A DNA stretch of 64,000 nucleotides, from the NCBI GenBank assembly GCA_028285005.1, contig JANQQP010000003.1, positions 1 to 64,000 on the forward strand. Direction: 5' to 3'. Source of the stretch: Dehalococcoidia bacterium (GTDB lineage: Bacteria > Chloroflexota > Dehalococcoidia > Lucifugimonadales > Lucifugimonadaceae). Shown here piece by piece: positions 16,544 through 25,266 of this stretch. The translations under genes were made by a program, and so were the position numbers. The notes under the pieces were generated by a model, which ran no database searches, was not told the origin of the DNA, and saw only the letters and a list, made by a program, of their open reading frames with translations. The first letter of the stretch is position 1, and each line of letters opens with the position of its first letter.

Positions 16544-16700
16544 CGTGTCCTACTCGGTCCCCGGCCCATGCCACCATGCGAGGCATGGGCGGATTGCTAA
16601 TCAAGTAGGAGTTTAGGCGCAGGACTGTGACTCTTCGGCGACATCGCCCGTAGTAGCCACTGCGAGCAGTCACTCAATAAGACCTGCGCGAACGAGATGC

Positions 16701-17150
16701 TCAGGCGGCCATGCGGGCTGAGTCAGCGGGCGGCAGGTGATCATCGATCAACTTGTGGACAGTTACCGGTGAGAGCTCACGCTTCGGGATGAAGCCGCAA
16801 GCCCCGATCTCGCGAGCAAGCGGGCCGTATTCCATGTCATCGCCCATACTGGTGAGCACTATGCGCACGGATGGGTCTTCGCTGAGGATCTTGCGGGCTG
16901 CCTCGATACCGCTCATGTCCGGCATCTGGATATCCATAACGATCACGCTCGGGTGAAGCTTCTCGGTCATCTCGATGGCGCCGGTGCCGTCGGCCGCTTC
17001 CCCGATGATCAGAAAGCTGTCGTCGGTAGCAAGCTGGTCGCGAGCGATGTCCCGGAAAGTCTCCTGGTCGTCGACCAGCAGCACTGAGTGGCGCAGCGGG
17101 ATGGCTTCGCCTGTCGAGAACTGGATGATGTTGGATCTGTCCGGGGTCAT
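16701..17150 (-). CDS. Single-domain CheY-like response regulator, paralog
   Basis: This receiver of 149 residues lies upstream of the sensor kinase on the same strand. Catalytic positions are present: SVLLVDDQE, phospho-Asp in VIVMDIQMPDMSG, Thr-Ser in IVLTSMG, and Lys in GFIPKR. It shares order and wording of motifs with the receiver at 14413-14796, so the two look like duplicates placed on each side of the kinase. A short polar N-terminal extension (about 20 residues) precedes the fold. With no output domain, it could compete for phosphate or contact the motor. The gap of 157 bp to the kinase gene suggests the kinase has its own start signals. Confidence 0.85.
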   Translation of the reverse strand: MTPDRSNIIQFSTGEAIPLRHSVLLVDDQETFRDIARDQLATDDSFLIIGEAADGTGAIEMTEKLHPSVIVMDIQMPDMSGIEAARKILSEDPSVRIVLTSMGDDMEYGPLAREIGACGFIPKRELSPVTVHKLIDDHLPPADSARMAA

Positions 17151-17454
17151 AGTCTGCCCTCAAGTGTCGGTGTGAGTGCGGTTCCGAGCTTCCCCTCAAC
17201 ATCAACACTATGTGTCGCTGGAGGCACTCGGAGGGGGTGGCCCGCAATGTGGTGATGTGGGCAGGCCCACAGGGGCTGATGTGGGCGCGTACGTCGCGAA
17301 AACCCGAAGCAAACCTCGGGCACACCTTCTCTCACCGTGGCTGAGATTGAACCGAGTTGCACGGCAGTTGTCAGGCGACGCAGGCGAATACGGCGGTTGA
17401 GCGCCTTGCAGACGTGCTCTGGCCAGGTCTTTTGCCGCCTTGCACTGCCGCGGC
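17151..17454. other. Intergenic region, no gene seen
   Basis: These 304 bases separate the start of the receiver gene from the end of the 2-hydroxyacid dehydrogenase gene, both on the minus strand. Short frames exist on both strands, but none shows a family motif or ribosome site. The region must hold the receiver promoter; no clear terminator hairpin was found. Confidence 0.4.
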
Positions 17455-18441
17455 CTATTCGAAAGGATCGATGAGGCCGGCCGGCTGCTTGCCCTGTGAC
17501 AACAACGTGATGTTCTTCGCCGCGTTATCCAGCGCCTCCTGCCTCGCTTCAATTGTTGAGCCGGCTAGATGCGGTGTCATGAAGACGTTTCGCATGCTCA
17601 GTAGCGGGTTGTCTGGCTCGATCGGCTCAATCTCCGTCACGTCCAGGCCAGCTCCTGCGATTGCGCCGTTTTCGAGCGCCTTGATGAGGGCAGATTCGTC
17701 CGTCACCGGGCCTCGGCAGGTGCTGACGTAAACAGCGTTTGGCTTCATCTTTGCGAACTCGGCATCGCTGATCATCCCGCGGCTATTTTCTGTGAGCGGA
17801 ACGTGGACGCTGATGATGTCCGATGTAGCGAGCAGTTCGTCCAATGACACGCGTTTAGCGTTGGCGAACTTCTCAACCTCCGGGTCGATCTCGAGCTTGT
17901 CGTAGTAGACAACCTCGCAGTCCCAGCCCTGCAGCCTGCGGGCCACTTTCGAGCCGATTCTGCCGAGTCCGATGATGCCGATTCGCTTGTCAGTGATCTC
18001 CTGGTACTGCTCCCAGGTGTCAAAGAAGTCGCCGTGGTATTCGCCGGAGCGTAGATTCCTGATCTGCTCTTGAGCGTGGCGATTTGCGCCGACTATCAAC
18101 ATTATCGTGATCTCCGAGACGGCGACAGAGTTTGCTCCCTGGTTGCCTGCGACCAGGATGCCGTTCTCGTGCAGCTCTTTCTTGGGGAACCTGTCAGTGC
18201 CGGCGCTCAGGGCCTGGACTAGCTTGAGCCGTTCCGAATTCGCGTGGTCAGGCGTGATCTGGTATCGCCATGGGATCACTACGTCTGAGTTCATGGCAAG
18301 CTCATGGCAGCGTTCCTGTTCGTCATCCACGTCGTCTTTGAGGACTCCCGCGACCTCGACATCCGCCGGTACGGCCGTACGCAAACGCTCTATCTCCCAT
18401 TCGTCCCGATAGCCAAGAAACGCCACTCTTAAGTTCGTCAT
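17455..18441 (-). CDS. D-isomer-specific 2-hydroxyacid dehydrogenase
   Basis: This is an NAD(P)-dependent oxidoreductase of the D-2-hydroxyacid dehydrogenase (phosphoglycerate dehydrogenase-like) family, 328 residues. It has the Rossmann motif GLGRIGSKVARRL followed by an acidic residue (VVYYDK, an NAD preference). The catalytic Arg is in STCRGPVTDE, the Glu in EIEPIEPDNPL, and the His in TPHLAGST. I start at the ATG at 18441 (MTNLRVAFLG) because GGAG lies five bases upstream. The frame extends 58 codons further without support. The substrate cannot be told. It diverges from the HEAT-repeat gene across a palindrome-rich spacer. Confidence 0.88.
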   Translation of the reverse strand: MTNLRVAFLGYRDEWEIERLRTAVPADVEVAGVLKDDVDDEQERCHELAMNSDVVIPWRYQITPDHANSERLKLVQALSAGTDRFPKKELHENGILVAGNQGANSVAVSEITIMLIVGANRHAQEQIRNLRSGEYHGDFFDTWEQYQEITDKRIGIIGLGRIGSKVARRLQGWDCEVVYYDKLEIDPEVEKFANAKRVSLDELLATSDIISVHVPLTENSRGMISDAEFAKMKPNAVYVSTCRGPVTDESALIKALENGAIAGAGLDVTEIEPIEPDNPLLSMRNVFMTPHLAGSTIEARQEALDNAAKNITLLSQGKQPAGLIDPFE

Positions 18442-18596
18442 GTTCGCTCCGCTTGAGGTTGATGCTCTCTGTAGTCGATCTCGTGAAGGCCAATGCAGAG
18501 AGCAGATGCGATCAAATATACGCCGCTTCGATTGCCGCGTAGCGTAGAAGAGCGGTCGCTGCCAGGGTGAAGGGGACTCCGAGCACGCCACTTTGG

Positions 18597-18620
18597 TAAC
18601 CGCACGGTTATTCACCGTTA
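18597..18620. promoter_or_regulatory. Operator-like palindrome in a divergent promoter region
   Basis: TAACCG-CA-CGGTTA (18597-18610) is a perfect inverted repeat, followed four bases later by another half-site CCGTTA (18615-18620) and a TTAATTAA stretch. It sits in the 310-bp spacer between the minus-strand dehydrogenase (18441) and the plus-strand HEAT-repeat gene (18752). This layout fits a repressor or activator site shared by divergent genes. A second inverted repeat (ATGTGCCG...CGGCACAT, 18680-18707) lies nearer the plus-strand gene and could fold in its leader RNA. The regulator is unknown. Confidence 0.45.
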
Positions 18621-18751
18621 ATTAATGCTGAAGATGCTCATATGAACGGGGATAACCACTAGGCTTGGGTATCGTTCGCATGTGCCGACACGTGAAAAAC
18701 GGCACATAGATAGATAGCGATGAGGGGCGTTCCTGCAAAAAGGGTTCCAGC

Positions 18752-19477
18752 TTGTCAGACGGAGAGCAGCAACTCACGAGGCCGCTGGGTAGGACAAAAG
18801 ACGAGGATGAGGCAGGACATCTTCGCCGCATGGCGAATGAGCTAGGAGGGGCTAACTCCAGATCACTGGCGGTTCTCCGGACTGAACTCATACGTGGAGA
18901 TTCGAAAAATAGACGCGCAGCAGCAGCTTCGCTGGGCATTTTGGGTGATCGCAACGCAATAGCGCTGCTGCGAAGACTTCTCGAGGGGGATGACCCGGAC
19001 AACTGGGAACTGGCAGTCCACGGCCTTAGACAGAGCAGAGACCGCGCGGGATGGCTATGCCTTGAGAGCGTCGCACTTGATCTCCTTCCTGATTTAGAGA
19101 CAGACGATCTGGCATTGCGGCATGCATTTCGCTTACTTGTGATGGGCCGCACCAAGACGATGGACCGCCTTTTTCGAGCCATAGACGGCCACTCGCGGGC
19201 CATATCCATGAGGTCTGCGCTCAGTTTTTCAACTGTAGCTATTAGTTCAGTGCCCGGTGATCAATCCACAGTTATGGCAATGCGCCTGGGAATTGAAAAC
19301 GGCGTTGCCGTTAGCCCATCTGCACCAGAGCAGGTTTCCCGATTGACCGGTCTGTCTATCGAGACTGTCCGCCGGGTTGAAGCTGAGGCATGGGAGGCCG
19401 TTCAGCGGCCGCGCCGTTATCAGGAGATACGGCGTAACTATGAGGTGAATAATGACCGACTTCGGGCTGCAGATTGA
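18752..19477 (+). CDS. HEAT-repeat protein with sigma-70 region 4-like C-terminus
   Basis: This 241-residue soluble protein starts at TTG 18752. The first half contains HEAT/PBS-lyase-like helical repeats (SKNRRAAAASLGILGDRNAI, then LLRRLLEGDDPDNWELAVHG). The C-terminal 55 residues read like a helix-turn-helix: PEQVSRLTGLSIETVRRVEA followed by EAWEAVQRPRRY. This spacing closely resembles sigma-factor region 4.2, where the recognition helix has the form V-x-R-x-x-[EQ]-A-x-A. It is not a full sigma factor, as region 2 is absent. It overlaps the next gene by 26 nt. A regulator combining HEAT-mediated contacts with promoter -35-like binding is possible. No known family was recognised. Confidence 0.65.
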   Translation: MSDGEQQLTRPLGRTKDEDEAGHLRRMANELGGANSRSLAVLRTELIRGDSKNRRAAAASLGILGDRNAIALLRRLLEGDDPDNWELAVHGLRQSRDRAGWLCLESVALDLLPDLETDDLALRHAFRLLVMGRTKTMDRLFRAIDGHSRAISMRSALSFSTVAISSVPGDQSTVMAMRLGIENGVAVSPSAPEQVSRLTGLSIETVRRVEAEAWEAVQRPRRYQEIRRNYEVNNDRLRAAD

Positions 19478-20393
19478 GCCAGCCTTCGGCTTCGACTACG
19501 AAGAAGTGCTGGAACTGGCGCAGAGCCTGACGCCCAACGGGTTCAGTTCAATCTGGGCGTCTGATCACTTTATGCTGAACAGCGGAGACCCTGACCGCAA
19601 TTGCATGGAGGCTTGGACGCTGCTCACGGCGCTTGCGGCAACTGTGAAAGAAGTGCGCATCGGCTCGCTGGTCACGAGCGCTTCCTACAGGAACCCCGCA
19701 TTGCTGGCGAAGATGGCGGCTACCGTTGACCAGATTTCAGGCGGACGGCTCGAGTTCGGCATTGGTGCTGGGTGGAAGGACGTCGAGTACAAGGCTTACG
19801 GCTACCGCTTTCCGAGTGCAGGCGAACGAGTCCGGCAGCTCGAAGAGTCTCTGGAGATCATCAAGTCCCTGTGGACGAAGCCAATCTCGACATTTCACGG
19901 CACTCACCACTCAGTTGTTGATGCTGTGGCTGCTCCGAATCCGGTGCAGAGGCCGGGCCCTCCGATTCTGATTGGTGGGTCGCGGCCAAGGATGCTTCGA
20001 ATCATGGCGCAGCATGCAGATGTGGTGAACTTCGTGCCACAGCCGGATCCCGAGGGCTACGCGGATTCGATGCGCAGGCTGGAGGAGATGTGTGAAGAAG
20101 CGGGCCGCGACTTCGAATCGATTCGCAAGACGCACCTCCTGACTTTGTTGACAGGTAGCGATGAAGCGGATGTCCAGGCCAGGCTTGAGCGTGTTGCGGA
20201 GCGAGACGGGATGACGACCGATGAGTGGCGGAGAAAGCGATCCCGGGCGTTTGTTGGTACAGCCAGCGATGCGCGCGATCTGATCAAGAGATACACAGAC
20301 CTGGGTGTGACCCAGTTCATGTTGGTGTTCCCGTACAAAGAAGAGGCCGAGTCGATCAAGTTGATGGCGGACGAGGTGATCGGCCAGGTTTAG
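19452..20393 (+). CDS. Luciferase-like flavin/F420-dependent monooxygenase
   Basis: This 313-residue TIM-barrel protein belongs to the bacterial luciferase-like superfamily. Recognisable segments are the N-terminal GFSSIWASDHF, VRIGSLVTSASYRNPALLAK, QISGGRLEFGIGAGW (the classic SGGRxxxGxGaGW motif), YRFPSAGERVRQLEESL and PILIGGSRPRML. Such enzymes use FMNH2 or F420 to oxidise diverse organics. The ATG at 19452 has GAGGTG upstream and overlaps the HEAT-repeat gene. The family is greatly expanded in SAR202 genomes, where it has been linked to breakdown of recalcitrant organic matter. The substrate and the choice between F420 and FMN are not decided by sequence alone. Confidence 0.88.
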   Translation: MTDFGLQIEPAFGFDYEEVLELAQSLTPNGFSSIWASDHFMLNSGDPDRNCMEAWTLLTALAATVKEVRIGSLVTSASYRNPALLAKMAATVDQISGGRLEFGIGAGWKDVEYKAYGYRFPSAGERVRQLEESLEIIKSLWTKPISTFHGTHHSVVDAVAAPNPVQRPGPPILIGGSRPRMLRIMAQHADVVNFVPQPDPEGYADSMRRLEEMCEEAGRDFESIRKTHLLTLLTGSDEADVQARLERVAERDGMTTDEWRRKRSRAFVGTASDARDLIKRYTDLGVTQFMLVFPYKEEAESIKLMADEVIGQV

Positions 20394-20658
20394 CTGCAGT
20401 TGGCGGCTGTCGTCCACCGTCCACCGCACCCGGTTTCGGTTCCACGTGGTATTCCGGTCAGCAGATGTGACCGTACCGGCTCATCAAGAGCTCTCAGCAG
20501 AGTTTTAGCTGCACGTGCCCGCCCTGGTCATCTACCCGAGGGTCGGGTCGCTCTAGCCGACATCACCGCGAACAGGCGCCCGGATCGTGGTTCGCAGGTC
20601 TACAATCTGCGGCTGATCGCGCCCGGACCGCCATCTCGAAACCAACAGGATAGAAGCC

Positions 20659-21789
20659 ATGAAGATTACCGACGTCAAGATCTACATCATGAAAGGCATC
20701 CGCAGGAACTGGGTGCTGTGCAAGGTAGAGACTGATGAAGGAGTTCATGGCTGGGGTGAAGGGACGCTGGAGCGGCATGAGGCCGCGGTTGTTGAGGGCA
20801 TCAAGGTGCTGGCAGGCCGGCTGGAGGGCCGAGATCCGACCGAGATCGAACGCAACTGGCAGATCATGTATCGCCACGGGTTCTGGCGCGGCGGAGTAGT
20901 GATGGGCTCAGCGATGGCGGCTCTCGACATCGCCATGTGGGACATCACAGGCAAGGTTTACGGCCAGCCGATCTACAAGCTCCTTGGCGGAGCAGTGAGA
21001 GACAGAGTCCGGGCGTACACGCACGCTGCTGATTTGCGAGGTGGTGAGGACGCTGTCGACCAGGGCTTTAGCGCGTTCAAGACAGGGGGCTGGATCCAGG
21101 GCACCGACCACCTGGTCGAGAAGGACGTGATCGAGCCGCTGCGAGAGAAGATCAAGGGTATGCGGGACAAGCTGGGTCCCGATGTCGACATCATGATTGA
21201 CAACCACGGACGTGCCCGTCCGTCGCTGGCGATCAGACAGATGGATGCTGTCGAGGACCTGGGGCTGCTGTTCTTTGAGGAGCCGGTGCCGCCCGACAAC
21301 GTGGACGCGCTGGAGCAGGTACGGGCTGCAGGTCACAGGACCGACATCGCAACCGGCGAGCGTCTCTTTTTCCGCTGGGGTTTTCGAGACCTGCTGCACA
21401 GGCGGCTGGTAGACGTGATCCAGCCGGATATCGCGCACACCGGCGGCATTTCCGAGATCAGGCGCATCGCATCGATGGCTGAGATCGAGTACATCAAGTT
21501 CGCGCCGCACAACCCGAATGGCCCGATCGCTGCCGCAGCTAGCCTGCATGTGTGCGCCAACGTGCCGAACTTCCTGATTCTCGAGACGGCGCGTGACATG
21601 CCGTATCACGACGACGTGCAGACCAACCCGGCCGTGATCAAAGACGGCTACTTTGAGCTGCCGACCGCACCGGGGCTGGGCACCGACCTTGACGAGGACA
21701 AGATCAAGGCGAGGCTGTACGACCCGGCTGACGATGAGCGCACAGTCGGAGCCTGGAGCTCAGAGGACAACTCCCCGATGGATGTGTAG
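20659..21789 (+). CDS. Enolase-superfamily dehydratase (galactonate-dehydratase-like)
   Basis: This is a mandelate-racemase-subgroup enzyme, 376 residues, which abstracts a proton alpha to a carboxylate of an acid sugar. The barrel shows the metal ligands Asp in IMIDNHGR, Glu in FFEEPVP and Glu in ATGERL. The IDNHGR motif also gives the Asp-x-His acid seen in D-galactonate dehydratase. The Asp-His dyad is present as IQPDIAHTGG and FAPHNPNGP. The capping domain is complete (GWGEGTLE). ATG 20659 has AGGA upstream. Expansion of this family, like the monooxygenase before it, is a SAR202 trait. The exact sugar acid is uncertain, since several subfamilies share these residues. Confidence 0.88.
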   Translation: MKITDVKIYIMKGIRRNWVLCKVETDEGVHGWGEGTLERHEAAVVEGIKVLAGRLEGRDPTEIERNWQIMYRHGFWRGGVVMGSAMAALDIAMWDITGKVYGQPIYKLLGGAVRDRVRAYTHAADLRGGEDAVDQGFSAFKTGGWIQGTDHLVEKDVIEPLREKIKGMRDKLGPDVDIMIDNHGRARPSLAIRQMDAVEDLGLLFFEEPVPPDNVDALEQVRAAGHRTDIATGERLFFRWGFRDLLHRRLVDVIQPDIAHTGGISEIRRIASMAEIEYIKFAPHNPNGPIAAAASLHVCANVPNFLILETARDMPYHDDVQTNPAVIKDGYFELPTAPGLGTDLDEDKIKARLYDPADDERTVGAWSSEDNSPMDV

Positions 21790-21894
21790 GGCGGCGTCAG
21801 CGTTCGGTGACGGTGAGAGCCGTGTGTACAATTGCCGGCCGATCGAGCGGGCTTTGGGTGATGAATAGCCGATAACGGCGATGAGGAGTCTGGA

Positions 21895-24039
21895 TTGAGG
21901 CGTCTAAAGGCCTTTGCCGTGCCTCTGGTTGTTTTATTTGTGGCCGCGGCGTGTGGTGGAGAGTCTGCGCCCGAACAGGGTGGCTTCGGCGTCTACGAGT
22001 ACGAAGTCGATGGCGCCACGATCACTATCGAGATTCCGGCCAGCGACTCGCATTCGCTGGTTACCGCAACTGAGTCCTTCCGCCGAGACGCGGGCGCCCC
22101 ACCGGCGACTTACGCTGTCGTCACGATTAATAACTCCGATGGCGATTCGAACGTCAGCGTCTTCCAGTTCTCAGTGGTTACTGACGAAGGTCAGACGTTC
22201 GAGTTCAGTTCCGCTTCGGAACTGGTCGGCGATTGGCGACCTTCCCTTACATCTGACAGTGACCTTGCCAATCGAGGCATCAGGTTGAGCAATGAGATGT
22301 TGAACCTAGACCGGGCGCTACCGGGCGCAATATCGACCGCCCTGTTTGCGACGGAAGGGAGCGTGCCTTCGCTCAAAACTCTGGTAGTACAGCGAAACCT
22401 TCTCGATTTTCTCGGAAGCATCGAAGATGGTGCGACGCCGGAGCCCATAAGGCCCAGGAAGATACGGTCGCAATCGGCGCCGGATCCCACCGAAGCACCT
22501 CAGAGCACGGCGACCACCGCCGCCTCAGGTCCCGATCCAACGGCAACTGTGCGCCCGACTGCGACGTCTTTACCGACTCCCACCGTGCCACCTGTTCAGG
22601 GGCCAACCTCTCGCGAGCTCCTGGACGAGAACATTCAGTTCGTGATGGAACGTTTTGACAAGGAGTTTGCGGACGCACTGGCCGGTCAGTTCTCCGACGA
22701 ACTGCATTTCGAGTTCACCGTTGGAAATGACCTAGGTCGCGATATCAGAGCGCTGACCGGCGACGTCGTTTTCTCCGACCTGTTCGAACGTGAATTCGAA
22801 CGCCTGGGCGTCACGATCAATGATCCGATACCGGCCGGCGCTCGATTGCGGTTCAGCAACTTCTTCTTCGAGATAAACGAGTTCATCGACTCAGAAGCCA
22901 GGCTATTCGGTTCTGATCTTGAAGACCTGATTGTCACGTTTGAGGTCGAATCGGTGATTCTGGAGGATGGCACGCGCATCGACGCAACGGACGATCGCGA
23001 TTTCGCGACCCCTGTGCCGCTACCTACGCCGACCGCGACGTTGACGCCCACTGCCACCTCTACTCGGGCACCCAGGCCGACCGCCACCCCTGGCACCCTC
23101 TTCTTGCCAACGGCGGAACCTCTCGTTCCGGTACAGCGCGCGGTGGATATCGAGGTTCCCTCCTCGCCTCCGGGTCTGGTATTTCCGGGATGGGAGAGGC
23201 TACTCACCTTCACGCCAGAAGATCTTGGCTGGTCTGCTGACTTGCCTCAAACGGGGAGCTGGACCTTCCATGAACGAGAAATTTCGGGTGGAGTCGAACA
23301 CCAACATAGCCAGTTCACGACTTCGTCATTGACCTTCCCGGGCGTACTGATCCAGGTCAGCACTACCAGCCCTCAGGAGGAGCTTTCTGGAGACTGCAAT
23401 GCCCTGTTGCGCGAGTTAGGGCGCCTCAGTGGTGTCGACGTGACACGCATATTTACTGATGTTGTGATGGGCACGCGCTCGGTCGTTGCAGAATTCAACA
23501 CCGAGGGCGTCACATCCGACCTCTCCGACCAGCACACCGCATGCGTGTGGGAAGACGGCACCCGACATTTGATCAGTATGTGGGTGTGGCCGCCTCAGGC
23601 AGTCGATGACGGATTGACCATGCTGCGGTCGTTCCGGCCGTCGGACCAACCCGTTGCAGACGCGACACCTGCTCCGACCGCCAGCCCCACCAGTCAGCCG
23701 ACACCTACTCCGGTGCCGGTCTCTGATGCGACGTTCCTTCTTACGAACCCGATCTGCAATATCGAGACGTTCCGTGACGCCGCAAGTTCATCAGGGCAGG
23801 TCACGAACATCTCAGATACAAGTTTCCAGCAGGTGTTCGTGGTTGTCCGCTGGTTGGACGCGGAAGGCGTCGTCGTAAAAAGCTCCCAATCACAACTTCA
23901 GGACTTTCCATTTCCGCCCAACGCAGCAGCATCTTTCTCGCTGAATACCGCCGGCGTCGCTGACATAACCGGATGCCGCGTCGAATTCACCGATCTCGCG
24001 GGCGACATAATCCCGACCGCCATCGAGTTCGGGTCGTAG
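21895..24039 (+). CDS. Large multi-domain surface lipoprotein of unknown function
   Basis: The 714-residue product begins with a lipoprotein signal: basic start, hydrophobic core and lipobox VAAAC, so the mature protein is lipid-anchored. TTG 21895 has GAGGAG upstream. At least four beta-rich domains are separated by Thr/Pro-rich linkers at about residues 200-240, 365-410 and 585-605. The first domain follows the lipobox, the third begins with AVDIEVPSSPPGLVFPGWE, and the last (TNPICNIETFRDAASSSGQV) resembles FxLYD/CARDB-like modules. Similar Thr-Pro linkers occur in the surface protein at 60312-62786. No enzyme motif was seen. It is probably an exposed binding or structural protein. Confidence 0.75.
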   Translation: MRRLKAFAVPLVVLFVAAACGGESAPEQGGFGVYEYEVDGATITIEIPASDSHSLVTATESFRRDAGAPPATYAVVTINNSDGDSNVSVFQFSVVTDEGQTFEFSSASELVGDWRPSLTSDSDLANRGIRLSNEMLNLDRALPGAISTALFATEGSVPSLKTLVVQRNLLDFLGSIEDGATPEPIRPRKIRSQSAPDPTEAPQSTATTAASGPDPTATVRPTATSLPTPTVPPVQGPTSRELLDENIQFVMERFDKEFADALAGQFSDELHFEFTVGNDLGRDIRALTGDVVFSDLFEREFERLGVTINDPIPAGARLRFSNFFFEINEFIDSEARLFGSDLEDLIVTFEVESVILEDGTRIDATDDRDFATPVPLPTPTATLTPTATSTRAPRPTATPGTLFLPTAEPLVPVQRAVDIEVPSSPPGLVFPGWERLLTFTPEDLGWSADLPQTGSWTFHEREISGGVEHQHSQFTTSSLTFPGVLIQVSTTSPQEELSGDCNALLRELGRLSGVDVTRIFTDVVMGTRSVVAEFNTEGVTSDLSDQHTACVWEDGTRHLISMWVWPPQAVDDGLTMLRSFRPSDQPVADATPAPTASPTSQPTPTPVPVSDATFLLTNPICNIETFRDAASSSGQVTNISDTSFQQVFVVVRWLDAEGVVVKSSQSQLQDFPFPPNAAASFSLNTAGVADITGCRVEFTDLAGDIIPTAIEFGS

Positions 24040-24086
24040 CCGTCTCAGGATCGACCGCTCGTAGCTAAAATTCTAAGCCTGAGCCG

Positions 24087-24467
24087 CTACACCGCCGGCG
24101 GTTGCCAGAGTTCGATCTTGTTGTCTTCCGGGTCGTAGACCCAGGCGAAGCGGCCGTACTCCTCGTCCATCCTGGTCTCGTCTATTCGCACGCCGGCCTC
24201 GCCAAGCGCGGCCAACGCTGCGTCAAGGTCATCCAGGCGGAAGTTCAGCATGAACGGCTGGTCCATGCGGCCGAAATAGTCGGTGTCGGACGGAAACGGG
24301 GAGAAGACCGTCATACCGGCCTCCTGCGTCCACGGCGGTCCGGCAGCTACTCGTGAGATTCCGAAGTGGGTTTCATACCATTCGGCGAGCGCTTCCGGGT
24401 CTTTCGACCTGAAGAAGATTCCGCCGATGCCTGAGATTCGTGTGGTCGATTCGCCTGCGCTGGTCAT
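24087..24467 (-). CDS. Glyoxalase/VOC-superfamily protein
   Basis: This 126-residue protein shows one complete vicinal-oxygen-chelate module pair: GIGGIFFRSKDPEALAEWYE at the start, LNFRLDDLDAALAAL in the middle and the ending VYDPEDNKIELWQP. The terminal Glu of IELWQP and the early region are the usual metal positions, though the first His position is Phe. VOC proteins include dioxygenases, lyases and resistance proteins, so the reaction is undetermined. It is monocistronic, with a start at the ATG at 24467. Confidence 0.8.
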   Translation of the reverse strand: MTSAGESTTRISGIGGIFFRSKDPEALAEWYETHFGISRVAAGPPWTQEAGMTVFSPFPSDTDYFGRMDQPFMLNFRLDDLDAALAALGEAGVRIDETRMDEEYGRFAWVYDPEDNKIELWQPPAV

Positions 24468-24528
24468 TCTGCTCTCTTTTCCGTTTCATCCTGCGTTAGT
24501 TGAACGTCTAAATCGATGTGGTCGGCGA

Positions 24529-25266
24529 TCACCAGGGTTCGAAAGGCTCGACCCAGTACGGACCGCCCCAGCTAAGGTCCCACTGCGAGCCCTCAACGCC
24601 GTGGACGATTGCCAGCCACGCGAAGATCCGCGTCGCACCGTACAGGAAGAACGACCTGTAAACGGCCAACTGGACTCGGCGGTTCATCCGCAGCCTTCTT
24701 TCCAGGAAGTCCCACGCCGGGTCGGTCGGGCGCACGACGGTCATGAAGTACTCGTTTGAGAGCACGCGCCATGCGAAGACAATTACCAGCAGCAGCACTC
24801 CAGTGTCCATGAGAAAGCCGAGGCTGCTGAAGTAGGCGATCGCATCGCCGAACTTGCCCTGTTCAGCGGAATAGGCCCACATTCCGACTGCGATATTGCC
24901 GTTGTAAAAAGGCCAGAACAGCATCGTGCCAGCGCTGTCTAGAGCGTCTGTTATGGCGTGGGCCGAGTAGCCGATGAATGTCCCCCAGAACCATGCTCTG
25001 TTGCGCCTCGTCACCAGGTAGATGAAGACGGCGACGACGAGGCCGGCCATGATGGAGGAGGTGAAGCCGAATCCGGGCATTCCTCGATGGAACTGCGCCG
25101 GATTGTCAGCTTTCAACACGATGCCCGCGAAGTCCACTCCGTAGACCGGGATCTTGGTGAGAAAGTCGGGCGCCATCGCCCCCAGCAGAAGGCCCAGGTA
25201 CGAGACCCTCATTCCGAGGTGTTTAATCAGCCAGAAGTTCTCTAGCTCGTGGGCGGCCCAACTCAT
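24529..25266 (-). CDS. YdjM/DUF457-like membrane-bound metal-dependent hydrolase
   Basis: This polytopic protein of 245 residues has the YdjM-like pattern: an early Ala-His-Glu (AAHELENF), LGAMAPDFL after a membrane helix, HRGMPG, and GYSAHAITDALDSAG followed by an aromatic LFWPF. These His/Asp clusters are thought to bind metal at the membrane face. About five hydrophobic helices are seen. It overlaps the upstream small membrane-protein gene by four bases (ATGA), so the two are translated as a pair. The physiological substrate of the family is not known to me. Confidence 0.72.
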   Translation of the reverse strand: MSWAAHELENFWLIKHLGMRVSYLGLLLGAMAPDFLTKIPVYGVDFAGIVLKADNPAQFHRGMPGFGFTSSIMAGLVVAVFIYLVTRRNRAWFWGTFIGYSAHAITDALDSAGTMLFWPFYNGNIAVGMWAYSAEQGKFGDAIAYFSSLGFLMDTGVLLLVIVFAWRVLSNEYFMTVVRPTDPAWDFLERRLRMNRRVQLAVYRSFFLYGATRIFAWLAIVHGVEGSQWDLSWGGPYWVEPFEPW

